A program made the translations under genes and the position numbers. DNA of 64,000 nt from Sindora glabra (lineage: Eukaryota; Streptophyta; Magnoliopsida; Fabales; Fabaceae), in NCBI GenBank assembly GCA_020226215.1, contig CM035235.1:50497511-50561510 (forward strand). The letters are read 5' to 3'. The first letter of the stretch is position 1. Each line of letters starts with the position of its first letter. Shown here in pieces: positions 1 through 13,540 of this stretch. The notes below the pieces were generated by a model, which saw only the letters and a list, made by a program, of their open reading frames with translations, was not told the DNA's origin and did not search any database.

Positions 1-2670
1 AGTCAAATACAATATCAAAAATTATAAAAAAGAATTAGATAAATCAAGGAAACTTGTCGCAACAAAACAAATTTAAGGCATTCAAGTTTAAAGCTCAACC
101 TCCAATGAAAAATATATTCAAATGCGTAAGCTAGGAAAGAGCAAGTAACAACAATATTATTCATAAAGAATCTTAAAATTACTAAATCAATAATATCTTA
201 AAAAAAAGGAAACATAAGCAAAACTTTCTTAAAAACATATGCAAAAGATTGAAGAAATGGAAGAAATAGAAATTGGAGAATTGGAAGCAAAAGGTTGGAG
301 ATTAGGGAATTAGCATCTAGGAAACAACGTTGTAAGAGATTGGAGAAACATAAGTAAGAAAATGGCAATTAAGAAATAATGTGTAGAGTTTTTCCAAATG
401 AGCCTCAAAACATAACCTTCAATCATATAAACTATGGTCATAAATGGAAGCAAGAAAGAAACTACTTATATTTTGAACCAATTACCTATAATATGGTATT
501 CACTTCATGCTCGACATAGTTAAAAAAATATTAGTAAATCATTAGTGTGCAGCATGATTGGGGGTTCTATAAAGGAAGGTAGATAAGGATAAAGATTGAT
601 TTTGGAAATATATAAAAGGAAAGTGAGAATGATAATAAAAAAATCAAATAAAATTTGCTTTATTTAAGGTAAGACTTTAAGCAAAGGTTCACTTATAAGA
701 ATTAGCATCTAATATTTAAACTTTAAATGTTAGTTCACTTGCAAGAATTATAGGTAGAAATAAGCTAAACTACTTATTAAGGAAACCTACTTTTGGCCTA
801 ACGCAACCTTGTTTTTTATCTAAACCGACCATGCGAAGACTTATAAATAAGTCAGGCCTATTTTTTACAGGCTAAACTCATAAATTTATCAAATTATTCT
901 ATTTAATAATTAATATATTTATATATAATATAATATGTACGTTTATAATATATATATATATATAATATCAATAATAATATTTTAATATATGCAATTATAT
1001 ATATAGGCCTTATCTCATTGTTGGTTTATTTCTACCTTAAAGGTCTTTGTCTATTAGCCTATTTATATAAGTAAGTTTTTAAATAAGCCAATAGATCAAA
1101 TTATGCTTAAAATTCAACTTTATGTAAATTAAAAGGTTAGGCTCAGATTAATAGTTTATAGAGCAAACATGACCTATTTAAGGTAATATCTAGTTTAATT
1201 TAACTATTTCTATCTTTAGTAAGAGCCAATGTCAAAAGGCAAATACATTTTTTTTTGGAAAATCGATATCTCAAGTGTTCCTCATGTTCACAAAATTATT
1301 ATTGGTTTCATAATTTTAGATATCGATTATTTTGGAAACTGACTTTTCAAAATCTCATGTAAATAAGCATATTATTTTTTTTAAAAAAATTAACATCTAA
1401 TTTCTTTTAATATTTACAAAAATACTATTCATTCAAAGATTTTAATCGCCAAATATTTTAGAAACCACTATTTAAAGTCTCACATGATAAAAAAACCTCA
1501 ATATTTTTTAATTTTTTTAAATTGACGTGTTAAGTTTTCTTATATTTTCAAAAATGCTATCACTCCAACATATACATTGGTGCTCTTTTCAACCAAAGTG
1601 TGTTAAAAGATGTCATTTCTACTTTTTGTAATAGTGATAAGTATATATGTAATCTGATAAATAATATGATGTGAAGCAACAAATAATTAGAAGTAATTAA
1701 CTTCAAGGTGCAATTCTTGTTATACTTAAGGTCTATTTAGATATGTTTTTATTTTTTTTAAAAATTATTCTAAAAAATTATTTTTTAAAAAATAATATTT
1801 GAATTTAAAGAAAACAAAGAATAAAAAGTTGTTTGAATACATAAATAAGAAAATATTTTATTTAATAATAAATTTGACATTTAGAATAAAAGAATAAGTT
1901 AAGAAAACTTTAAAAACTTAAAGCTTTACATTTAGAGTTATAATTTTTAAAAATAAATTTTAAAAATAGCTTATCAAGTAAGAACTTTTATTTTTAAAAA
2001 TAATAAACAAATAGACACATATTTTCCTACTTGCTTTTGAAGAGGCATGAATAATTATATAACTTAAAATTAGTTGTGTTTTGTATAAATTAATAATTGA
2101 GAAAGTTAGCCTTAACTTTTTCAATTAACTAATTAACTAAACTACTTATCAAGTATGTAAAATATTTTATTGACTTCATAAATCGATAAAAATAATTCAA
2201 GTTAGGTAAAAATGATGAAATTCTATAATTAAATTTACAAAATAAATCATGTTAAGTAGTATAAATTATATACAAATAATAAAATAAATGTATTATAATA
2301 CCTAAGTTTGATTAATGAATTGATGGTTTCATGTAAATGAATATCTAATAGGATTACCCATTTAAAACTTTAGTCATCATAACGAAGAAAAAATCACTAT
2401 TAAAAGATGAGAAGATAGTAGAGGCAAATTTAGAATTGAGATTAAAGACTCGTCTCATTATAAAGAATTTTAAAGTTGTTTGTGTTTATATAAAATTTCT
2501 TTAAAAAAATTCATGTAAAATGAATAATTTGATTAATTTTTTTGATGAAGTGGAGTACAATCTTTAATTTTATAATTCTTAAAAAAGAATATAAGAAAAT
2601 TTCTTATTATCCTTTTCTAGTTGACTTCATTTCTGAGAGCTTGAAGAAGCTTGTTCTAAATGAAATAAAT
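1..2670. other. AT-rich intergenic DNA, no gene
   Basis: I see no coding region on either strand; all frames are broken at short intervals. Positions 780-1,200 contain several copies of words such as AGGCCTAT and their complement, which resemble the remains of a palindromic MITE-type repeat, but I could not define its ends. The rest is A/T-rich non-coding DNA. Confidence 0.6.
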
Positions 2671-2671
2671 G

Positions 2672-3290
2672 AATTAAGCTTCGAATAAAGGCTTGGAGAT
2701 GCTTGATTTTGAATTGAACAATTGAATTTGACTTCAAATAAGGGTTTGGTCTTAACTTGAAGGTTAAATACTTGATTCTGATTGAACGCGTGAAGAAACT
2801 TGATCTCTAATTGAATATTGAATCTTTACGGAAGCTTTAAGTTTAAGAAGATTTGCAAACTTGAATGTTAAGGTTAAAATTTTCAACTTGGAATGAGTGT
2901 TCTTAATTAAGGTGAGAGAATTTGAATGTTCAATTTTTGCCAACATAGCTTTAGGAAGCTTGCTTTTGGATGGAATAGTTGAATTTGACTTCAAGTAAAG
3001 GTTTGAAGAAGTTTGATCTTAGTTCAAATAATTGAATTAACTTCAAATGAGGGCTTAATCTCAACTTAAAGATTAAATGCTTGATTTTGATAAAAGGCTT
3101 GAAGAAGATTGAATTTTAATTGAATGTTAAACAAAAAATTTAAGCTTAAGACGACTTATAAACTTGAATGTTAAGATTGAAATCTTCAACTTGAAATAAG
3201 TGTTCAATTAATGTTTGATCTTTGCTAGCAAAGCTTTGGGAGAGCTTTATGTGTCTTCTTTGATGACTTATTAATCTTAATGGTATAAAT
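2672..3290. repeat. Two-copy direct tandem duplication, about 309-bp unit
   Basis: Two adjacent diverged copies begin near 2,672 and 2,981. The phrase TTCAAATAAGGGTTTGG at 2,733 recurs as TTCAAATGAGGGCTTAA at 3,042, and AAACTTGAATGTTAAGRTT occurs in both at corresponding positions (about 2,858 and 3,160). The offset is constant at about 309 bp. Minus-strand ORFs of 62-76 codons inside the copies are not alike between copies and look like chance ORFs. Confidence 0.7.
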
Positions 3291-3299
3291 AAGTTCTCT

Positions 3300-4366
3300 A
3301 TATCTCTTTTAGAGAAACCATTAGATACATGCATATATATACTTATCTTAAGGAAATTATTTATACAGCTTAAGTAATGCAGGACCTAATATATTAATAC
3401 AAATCACCTAAACTTAAAAATTTTATTTTACCTAATGTAGGACTTTATAAAAATAAATAAATAATTAAAAAATAATTAATTCTAGGGCTTCTCCTTAAGT
3501 TTAATTTGATTTATCACCTAAAGATTTTTGTTGACCTATTCATTTTCCATTTAGGATTTTAAGCTTTAATAAATAACCTTTTTCTTATTAGCTATAATTT
3601 ATGATATGAAAAATAGACTAATTTTATTTATTTACAATTTGATTTAATTGGAGAGAGGAAATGAATTAATAAATAAAAAGGAAAAAAGAACGAATATCTT
3701 ATGATTATTGATTTTATTTATTTCAAATAAGAAAGAAAATTAGATCCTTCTAATTCACTTTATTAATAATTATTACATTGAAAAATAAATTACTTTTAAT
3801 TATAATTATTATCTTATAATTTATTATTACTTATTATTATTTTACTAATATTATTATTGCTATTATTGATATTTTAATATTTTATTATTTATTATTTTTA
3901 ATTATTAATATTATATTATTATTTTATTTTTATTTACTCTTATTTTATTAATATTATTGTATAATAATTATTATTTTTATTACTATATTAGTATTTATAA
4001 GTATTATTAAATATTTTTATTATTATTTATTTTATTATCTTTATTATTATAATTATTTTTTATCATTGTTATTATTGATTATTTAATAGTAATTATTATA
4101 TTATATTATATTATATTAAAGAAGACAATTTTAAAATTTAAAATGAGAGAATTAGAATTTTTAAGAAATTAGAGAGAATTATCATTTACTTATTTGGGAT
4201 AATTCCATTGAGAGAGAATGATTTTTTTTTAAAAAAAAATAAACACAAGTAAAAAAATAAAAATTCATATTTTCTAATTACCTAATTAAATGACCGTGAC
4301 AAAATGCACCAATCAGAGTCAAGTCCAATCAAACGAATCCTACTCCGACATAATCATATGAACTTA
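3300..4366. other. Intergenic, with ATT/TTA low-complexity tract
   Basis: No gene is visible. Roughly 3,763-4,118 is cryptically simple DNA built from ATT, TTA and TAT triplets with no perfect long run. The remainder is AT-rich spacer. Confidence 0.6.
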
Positions 4367-5329
4367 AGGGAGTATTTGATTTAAGGGATGTTTTTCATAT
4401 ACTCGGGAATATTTTATAAGAATGTTACATTCCTATATTTGATTTAATTTTTTAAAAAATTTACTCGAGAATATAACATTCCCAAAATGTAACATTCACA
4501 AGAATGTTTTGAAGGCCAATTTTTCCATCAAATATTTTCATGGGGGGAGATGGGTATCCTACATTCCCATCCCATGGGAATATTAATACTAAAGAAAAAA
4601 TAATAATTTTATCTCAATTCTTCTATACCCTTATTTATAAATCTATATATAAATAATATTTTTTATAAAAAATATTTATTAATAAAATAAATAAATACTT
4701 AATTTCTTTTCTTATTTGCATGAAGAAAATAGATAAAAAAAGAATATTTAAAGATAAAATATGTGATTATTATATTTTAATTATTTAAAATTTAAAAATT
4801 TTTATTTTTTTTCAATTTAAATTTAAAAGAGATTATTTCTCTTTTTTCTCTCTTATTTTCTTTTGAAAGAAAATAAAAAAATTTTGTCAACAATGGAGAA
4901 ATTACTTATTTATTTTATATAATTAATTATATAAAAATTCAAATTCTTAAAAATTTAAATATTTAATATATTAAATTATTTATTATATTTTAATCAAATA
5001 TAATTTAAATTATTAATTTATTAAGTCTTCAAAAGTATTTATTCATATATTTTTAATTAAATCTATAATTTACTTCAATTTATAACAAAAAATTGATAAG
5101 GATATTTTTAAAAAAAAGCAATAAGATTCATATGAATATAAGTATGAATCAAATATAGGAATATAATATATTTGCGAATGTGAAAAAATATTCTTAGGAA
5201 TATTTGTATTGAACCAAACATAAGAATTTTATATTCCTAAGAATTACATACTTGGAAATCACATTCTCAGGAAATCTCAGGAATGTACACTTTCCTGAGA
5301 ATATAAAATTTCGTGAACGAAATGCCTCC
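4367..5329. mobile_element. Harbinger-like non-autonomous TIR element (candidate)
   Basis: The left end reads TTA then AGGGAGTATTTGATT; the right end, read on the other strand, is TTA then GGAGGCATTTCGTT. This gives degenerate terminal inverted repeats flanked by a TTA/TAA target duplication at 4,364-4,366 and 5,330-5,332, the usual target of PIF/Harbinger elements. The subterminal parts are full of ACATTCC/GGAATGT words in both orientations, giving fold-back potential. There is no transposase ORF, so it would be non-autonomous. The family assignment rests on end sequence and target site only. Confidence 0.5.
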
Positions 5330-8300
5330 TAAGTGTTATCATAAGCCCAAACCATATTATCACTTATATGGATTTATAGCTAACATTATTTTCAAATTTA
5401 TATAATTCAGATTTTACTAATATTTTAAATTATATAAGTTCGTTAAAGAAAACTTTAATAAAAAAAGTGATGAGAAAGGTGTTTGTAATAAATTTCGGCT
5501 GTGTTCTACGGAAAAAGATGTTCATTTAAAAGAAAATCTCATCTACGTACATAAAAATAAGAGTAATATATCGGTTATATATTTTGTAATTAAAATATTT
5601 TAATATTTTATAATTATATTTTTATAATAAAATTCATCGCTACAATAAATGGGTTTTTTGCGTTTATCATTTTTCAAATACTAATATTATGTTTGCTATG
5701 ATGAAATAGAATGGGATGATTTGCAATGATGAAAATTTGTTCGGTAGGTATTATAAAATGTGAATACATATTCCCTAAGGATAATTATTCTATTAAATGA
5801 TGAAATTTCTCAATCTATATTAAAAATAATTAAATGCCTCTTTTAACATTTTTGAAGTCATTTTTCTCATCCTTTACAATTTTCATATATTCCAATATTA
5901 TCATTTATGAAAATTAATAAAATAATATTAATTTTTAATATTTTTATTCAAATATTTTAGTGATCATATTTTTAATAATAATTTTATAATAAAAATATTT
6001 TTATATTTTTAAAAATTATTTAATTTAAAATTTTGGATAAATTAACCTTTTTATACTTTTGTTAAACAAATATTTTTATTAATTATAATGTTGTTGATTA
6101 AATTCAAAATATATTAAAATATATTATTAATTATATAATATATTTTTTATTTAACTTATATTAATATTTTTCTATTTAATATACACACTTAATTGTAAAT
6201 TTTATATGCATACTCAATTATAAGAAAAAAATATAAATAATAAAAGAATAATGATACCATATTTCATATAAATATAATTTTAAATTTACGTTTTATCTTT
6301 ATTTTTAGAAATATTATTGTTATTAATAATTTTTTTATTCTATGCTTACAATATTCATTATAACATACATAATTTTAAAATAAAATATTCCAATCAAATT
6401 AAATATACTTATAAAATAATCACATACGTACATTTTCCTTCGTTCTACTTCTACGACCGAAGACAAAGTACATCAATTTTTGCCTCGGACTCTTTGGACA
6501 TATCGGTCAAAGTCAAAGCTCCCCTCCTTGATTTTCTCGTTCTGACCGTCATTTTTAATTAATTTCGTAACCCAAGACATATTATAATTAATTAATTAGC
6601 CTTTTGTTTATTCTTCCTTTGTGGGCCTTCACTTGGCCTCTTATGGCTACTATTATATTCCGCTGCTCCTAAGATTGTGCTCTGAGTTGTGGGGACGGAG
6701 TAAAATTCCAATTCCCTCCCTACCAAGGATGCATGATACTTTTAAGAGTAATTACGTTTACTTTTTTTTTTAAGATTTAAAAATTATTTTTTATATAATC
6801 GAATATTTTTATTTAAAAATTACAATCACTCTCTTCAATTTTAAAAAACAAATATATATAATTAGATTAAATTAAAAAAGTATAATTTGCTCATATTTTA
6901 TGAGGGTAGCTATGAGCCTTATTTTCCAAAGATTAAGTATTTTTATTATTTATAATATTTCATTGTCCAAGTAAATAAATTAAATAAAAATATAAATTTT
7001 AAAATAAAATTTGTTATCTAGTGTTGAACTCATAAAACCACTTCATGCGTACAAATACACATAAAACTCACATTTATGTAAAAAGGTTTATTAAAAAAAT
7101 TCACGTTAAAATTTTTGGTCCAAAGGATGTTTCAATTTGTGTAGTTAAATGAAAGTTATGATTCACATTAATTGGTTATCCATTTCCTTGAAACAATGGA
7201 TTCGAAGAGTTTGATTGGTGCCATGAATTAATTAATTTATAATTTATTAATTAAGTTCTTAAATTAAGTAATTTTTAAATGTTTTTACTACATTAGCTAA
7301 TTAGGAAAAAAAGCGCGAGAAAAATTTAAAATATTTCTTCTAATTTTAAGGTAATTGAATTTTATCTTCTATTTTAAAAGTTTTAAAATCACCTTCTTAA
7401 ATTTAATAAATTTAAAATTAATATTTATTGGCAACTTAATTAATATTTTATTAAATTATATAATTTTTATGAACTTTTTGTATAAGAATTACAAAATTAT
7501 ATATATTAGCTCATTTCATCTTTTTTTATGTATAATTTTGCAGCTGAATTTTTATTATTTAATTAAAATTCTGTATATTTCATTTATTAAAATTTTAATT
7601 TAAACTAGCATGCTATAATATTATAATTTTTGTATAGAAATATCATTAAAAAATTATGTAATTTAATAAAATGATAAATTAAATTAATGATAAATGTTAA
7701 TTTTTAAATTTTGTATAATTTAAGAGAATAATATCAAAATTTTCAAAGTTGAAAGGGATAAAATCTAACTAATCCAAAGTTTAAGTAAGTATTTTACAAC
7801 TTTTCAAAATCAAATTATATTTTAATAAACTTTTTTTGAGTAGCTTATAATTTATCAATTTTTTAAAATTCATTCCTATTCCTTGGTTAATTAATAGCTT
7901 TTATCTTAATTATATAAATAAATATTTGTCTATACCTATTAATTTAAAATTAATAATTAATAAATATATATTATATATTAAAATATAATTATTTAAATTT
8001 TAAATAATTATATATTATTTTAATTATATCAATATAATTTTTCCTCAAAATAAATATAAATTAATTTACTTTATATGTCAATTGATATTAACATATTTCT
8101 TTATTTCACCTTATAATTTTTAGTTACAACTAAATTTATTATACCCGCCCACGAAAAAGGTATTCAAAAACTTTGTTTGGCAAAGGTGGAGGGGATGTTA
8201 ATATGACCATGGCGGTCTTCAATATTTTTGAAATATTTTTGGCTTTCGGTAATATTTTGATCTCAGTATCAATTTTATCAATTTTTTTTTTTTAAATAGA

Positions 8301-8563
8301 GAAGTGGTTAAAAATTATGAATCAAATTCTGCATACAACAGAAAGAGTAAAATTCTCAGAGAATATTGGATGTCACTTGAATTAAAAAATTTTAATTAAT
8401 TTTATTAATATTTTAATAAGTAAAATATTTTAATATTATGTTAAGATTGTTAAAATTTGAAAGAATAATTTTTGTTTGTTAAAATATAAAAATATTACAA
8501 TGTTGAAAATTTTTGCATAGTGAAATTATCTTTATCTAGTCAAATTATGTAAGGTGGTACATA
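5330..8563. other. AT-rich intergenic DNA
   Basis: No gene is supported. A relatively G+C-rich patch at about 6,425-6,740 differs from its surroundings and contains two adjacent TTGAC (W-box core) motifs on the minus strand at 6,505-6,516. It might be a fragment of a former gene or promoter. An 81-codon plus-strand ORF crossing it starts in AT-rich DNA and has no recognisable domain, so I do not call it. Confidence 0.5.
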
Positions 8564-9120
8564 TGTATGCAAACAAAAGTATATATAGTTGAATAGAAAA
8601 TAATGCATGAATTTCCTACCCACTCCATGTTCGAATATAGAATATGATTAGCCCTCACCACATAACAACCCTTAAGATCCCTTCCATCACATGCTCAACT
8701 TTACGATCGTGAATCATCAAGTATTGACTTTATTAATATGAATGGTTCACTTCTTTAAATTACTCTACTTGTCTAGAAAATTTTTGGTAGGTTGTTTTAA
8801 CTAAGCACTAATAAAAAAATTTTGGTAAATTGTTTTAACTTAGCACTAATAAGAGTACGCATAATCTAATTAAAGTATAGGAGTAAGAATTTTGTTTTTA
8901 TAAAAATTAATGAACCAAGTTGAATTCAATTTAAAGCCAAGTTCTACCCATTTCAATTTTTAGATATTATTATCATAAAATTTGCCTAATCATTATCATT
9001 ATTATCATTAATATGGAATCAAATCTCATTAATATAAAATATTTTTGTATTAAGTGGTCTATGATGGAAATTTAATTCTAACGTTTTCAAATTCAAAATT
9101 TTGAATTAAAAATTTCAATA
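8564..9120 (-). repeat. 3' LTR of the minus-strand copia element
   Basis: On the minus strand it starts TATTGAAATTTTTAATTC just after a purine-rich stretch (AAATGGAAGAT) that matches the usual polypurine tract position. It shares with the right-hand LTR the words AATTCAAAATTTTGAATT, GAATTAAATTTTCAT (with changes), AATCTCATTAA and GTTGAATAGAAAAT in the same order. The left-hand limit is placed at the TG at 8,564 by alignment with the partner LTR. Confidence 0.7.
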
Positions 9121-9639
9121 ATCTTCCATTTGGGCTACATAATATAAAAATTGTTGTTACTTTAGTATGTCAATGAAAAATGTGGTAATATTACACCTAA
9201 AGATGTGAGTTAAAATCATAAGCATCCAATAATGTATAACAATTATATTCAATAGGAATATTAACATTATACATATTATATACCTACACCTTACTAACCA
9301 GAAGGAATTCAAAATCCAATAAACATACTGACATAAAATGTGCATAATAAGATTTTCATTATAGTAAACATGATTATATGTAAATTTTCACATAATAATC
9401 CTAGCATCCAACCAATATGTCAAATGAAGATCTACATCCTCAATGTTGTAGTAAGATAAAGTCTAAATGTCTTTATCAATATGTAATACCCATAAGATGT
9501 GTACAATTAACAATGTATGATAAAATGTGAATATTTCATCTATACATATTTTAAGATAAATAATAGTTCAATTACATTAAACAAAACAGTCTCACTAACT
9601 TAAAATATCAAAAGAACTTAGCTAAACCTATGTTAATTA

Positions 9640-12600
9640 TATGATCATGAAACATTTCAATTGGTAAACCTTTAGTTAGTGGATCAACGAGAATATACGC
9701 TATACAAATAACATGCTCGCATATTTTCTTTCTCATAAATAAGTACTTCACATCAAAATATTTTGTATAGTTAAAACTTATGTTTTTTTGATAAGTTCAT
9801 AATAATAGTATTGTCATAATAAATATGTAAGGGCTTTGGAATGCTTATTATAATATTAAAATTAACAATCAAATTCCTTAACCAAATAGTTTTGCTAATA
9901 GCTTTATAATTTACAATATACGTTGTTTCCATAGTGGATATTATTGTAAAAGACTTCTTGACGATATAATTCTTCCTACCATTATAATGATGTGCTTAGA
10001 TGTTGATTTATGATTATTTGAGCAGCCAACAGAATTTGAGTCTAAATAACCTTTAACCATGAGATTTCCTAATCTCTTGTAGACCAGATTGTAATCTTTT
10101 ATATCTTGCAAGTATTTTATAACTTTTTTAGTAGTAGTTCAATATCTATAACCAAAATCACTCAAGTACCTCCCTAATAGATGAACAACAAATGCTATAT
10201 AAAGATATGTACACACTTGAATATACATTAAGCTACACATAACTGATGCATATGGGGCATTTTTCATTTTTTTCAAGCTCATTATCATTCTTAAAACACT
10301 AAGCATTTAAGAAAATCTCATCTTTTTGAATGGGTGCAAAAATATGAGAGCACATAACTATGTTAAACCTCTTCAATACTTTTTTAATGTACAATCATTA
10401 AGATAAGCTAAGCATTTCCTAAGATCTATCATCATGAATCTTTATGCCCAGTACATATAAGGCATTCCCTAAATCTTTCATCTCAAAATGTTTTGACATC
10501 TGCTTTGTTTTAGTTAACAGATTCACATTATTACTTACAAGGAGAATACCATTAATATATAGTACCAATATTATAAAACTACCCTCATTTATCATTATAT
10601 AGATGCACTGATCCATATTATCATCCTTAAACCTCAGAGAAGTCACTATCTTATCAGACTTAAGATACCATTGTTAATATGCTTATGTCAAACCATATGT
10701 AAATTTGTTTTTAGTCTATTATGGTATTCTTTACTTTTTTTTGGAAACCATCTAACTAGTTCATATACACTATTTTTGATATGTTGCCATTTAGGAAGGT
10801 TGTTTTAGTATCTATTTAATGTAACTTGAAGTTAAGATAAACCACTAAAGCTATGGCTACCTTGAACGAGTCCTTAGTTAAAATTGGCAAAAAAATTTTT
10901 TTATAATTTATGCATTCCTTTTAAGTGTAACTTTTGGCTACAAGTCTAACCTTGTACCTTTTAATTTCACTTCGAGTATCTTTTTAGTTTTAAAGACCTA
11001 TTTGCTTCCAACTAACGTGCAACTTATAGGCAACTCAACCAGATCCTTTACTTCATTTTTAAGTATAGGGGCTAATTAATATTTCATAGCATTACTCTAA
11101 TTTATAAAATTAGTATTAGATGTTACTTATGAAAATGCAGTAAGATTGGTGTCATCATTAATGTTATATTTATGCTTTTAAAAGTAAACTAGGTAAATTA
11201 TTTGAAACTATTGGTCTATAGGATCTATGGGATCTCTTTAAGGAAATTTCTTCACAAGATTTTACAGCTTTTATCATTAGTTGCATTGGATCATCTTTTA
11301 TGTAAAAGAAAATGACTCACTCAATACCGATGCTAATGGAATTATCATAGTTTCATTTGTAAAGTTAGTGATGTGTGGTGTTTAACTTTCATTATCCAAC
11401 TTATTCTTAAAGAAAATGACTTGGTTTAATTATATAACTTTGGATGAATCATTTGAATAATAAAACATGCTACCTCCCAAACCATTATAATATCCAATAA
11501 AATATCCTCTGATTATTTTTAAATCAAGTTTCTTTATAGATAGTATACAAGGCTTGATTTCAACTTTACAATCCTAAACATAGAAATGCTTGAAATTAAG
11601 CCTTTTATAATACAATAGCTCATAAGAAGTTTTAGTTATTGACTTGTTAGGAACTAGTTCAAAATGTACACAATAGTATTCAAGTATGGGCCAATATGAA
11701 TCTCATAATATCCAGGAGCATTTAATTTCTATTGATGTAATTCTATTTTGTTGTGTTACAAGCATAATATAAGTCATTTCAATTCCACAATCTTGTAAAT
11801 ATTTGGTAAAAGGACTAGGATTTCTTCATGCCTTATCATACCTACAGTAATACTTACTATCTTGATTAGAATTAATACATTTAATCTTTTCCCTAGGTTT
11901 AGTTCAATTACTTCCTTGAATGAAATGAAAACATCTAGTGATTTAGCAATTTCATTGATCCAAACCTAGAATAACTATTAATAAATGTGATAAAGTATTT
12001 GTGACCAATTATAGCACTCGATGTAATGACCATATTAATATCAATATGGATCAACTCTAAAGCATCCTATTTTCGACTCCTTTTTCCCTTTTCTAGCTTT
12101 AGTAAGTAATTTTCCTATAATAAAACCTATATACACGTTAAAATCAAAGAAATTAAGATCATGAAGAACATTACCTTTAATAAAGCCTTTACATCCTTTC
12201 CTTGAAAATGTGCTCCAATCATTTATGCCATAATATTGAATAATTTTTATTATTCCTTATTTCTTTCCTCCTAATAATTGCATTTGTTGAATTAACAAAG
12301 CTTGGATTTAAGTTAATTTCATACAACTCATCACATAACAAACTAGTACCAACAATAGAAGAATTATAAATCAAATTAAATTTATCTTTTCTAAAATAAT
12401 AAGAGTATCCAACACTGTTTAATGCAATTATAGAAATTAAATTCTTTCCCGTAAAAGGTATAGAAATAACATATTTTAATTCCAAAAATATTGCTAAACA
12501 ACAAACTTAAGAAAACTACTCCAATATGATCTATTTGTATTTTATCCCCATTTCCAAGCATAATGACTAACTTTCCTTCATTTGGTTTTCTCAAGTTTGT

Positions 12601-12660
12601 TGATGCTTGAAAATAGCATGTTATATGAAAAGTAACTTCTAAATCCAACCACTAAATATT
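9640..12660 (-). pseudogene. copia pol remnant (protease, integrase, RT, RNase H)
   Basis: This is a multiply broken polyprotein region read on the minus strand. At 12,648-12,391 the frame contains LRKPNEGKLVIMLGNGDKIQI, and 12,485-12,219 continues with a GAG-pre-integrase-like stretch (NLIYNSSIVGTSLLCDELY, then LWHK). The RT piece at 10,646-10,419 contains LYINGILLVSNN, where copia RTs have YVDD, and then FEMKDLG and LGIKIHDD. The C-terminal pol hallmark DPLTKGL is encoded at 9,684-9,665. Stops and frameshifts are frequent, so no active protein is possible. Confidence 0.75.
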
Positions 12661-13540
12661 TAATAACACATCAACAAAATTTGATTTAAAACATATTAGA
12701 GTTAGAAGGGTAATTTTTTTCTTTTCTTTAACCCATTTTTTGTACTTGAAGCAATTTGTTTTCTTATACTCATACTTTTTTTAGAATTTATAGTGCCCAT
12801 TGAATTGGGCTTTCTTAAGTTTTTAACATTGTTCACTTATCTCAATGTTCTTCTTTTTATGGGTATTCTTGCCCTTATCTTTCTAATTTCTTCTTATGTT
12901 TTTTTATAAAGTTAAGCCATATATAGTGTAGCTAATTATACAAGCTTTTCCCTTCCTTGTATCTTCCTCAACTTAAGTAATAATCAAAATTAGCTCATTT
13001 ATAATCCACTCACTCTTCTAAGTGATGTACAATATCTTCAAAACATCAAATTAATGTGATAAGGACTTTGGTCATACTAAATTAGGTAATTATCACCTAA
13101 ATCAACCTTTATACTTTTTACTTATTATAACAATTGATCAGCTTAATATGTGCTTCTGCATTTCATTAAGACTATCATATAATGCTTTCTCAAGTAATAG
13201 AAGGTAGTGTTATTTCTTAGTCTCATTGTATTTGATGTACTTCTCAACCACAAAATGAAAAAACACATTAGCATTTTCTATTTTAGGAATGGTTACTCTA
13301 ACGTTCTTATTTATCGTATATTTTATCACTATTAGGCACATTTTGTTTATGTGGATCCATTTCTTATGTTCATTCTTTTATTTCACATTAGAGTTAACAT
13401 CAATAGTTAACTCCACTTTCCTAATTGTCAAATTTAGATTGGTGACCATCAATGACTCAGCTAGTCTTTATAATTTATCGTATTTAGTGTCTTAATAACA
13501 TTTAATTGCATAAGCAAGGGAGTTAGGAAAAAAATTTCAA
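12660..13540 (-). pseudogene. copia gag remnant
   Basis: Translated on the minus strand and allowing for stops and frame jumps, the region has the typical word order of a UBN2-type copia Gag: a KMCLIVIK-like segment near 13,330, then a KYIKYNETKK-like segment, a YKG(...)LN/E region and a lysine-rich zinc-knuckle area near 12,850-12,750. Similarity is at motif level only. It lies immediately upstream of the protease and pre-integrase remnant, as expected. Confidence 0.5.
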
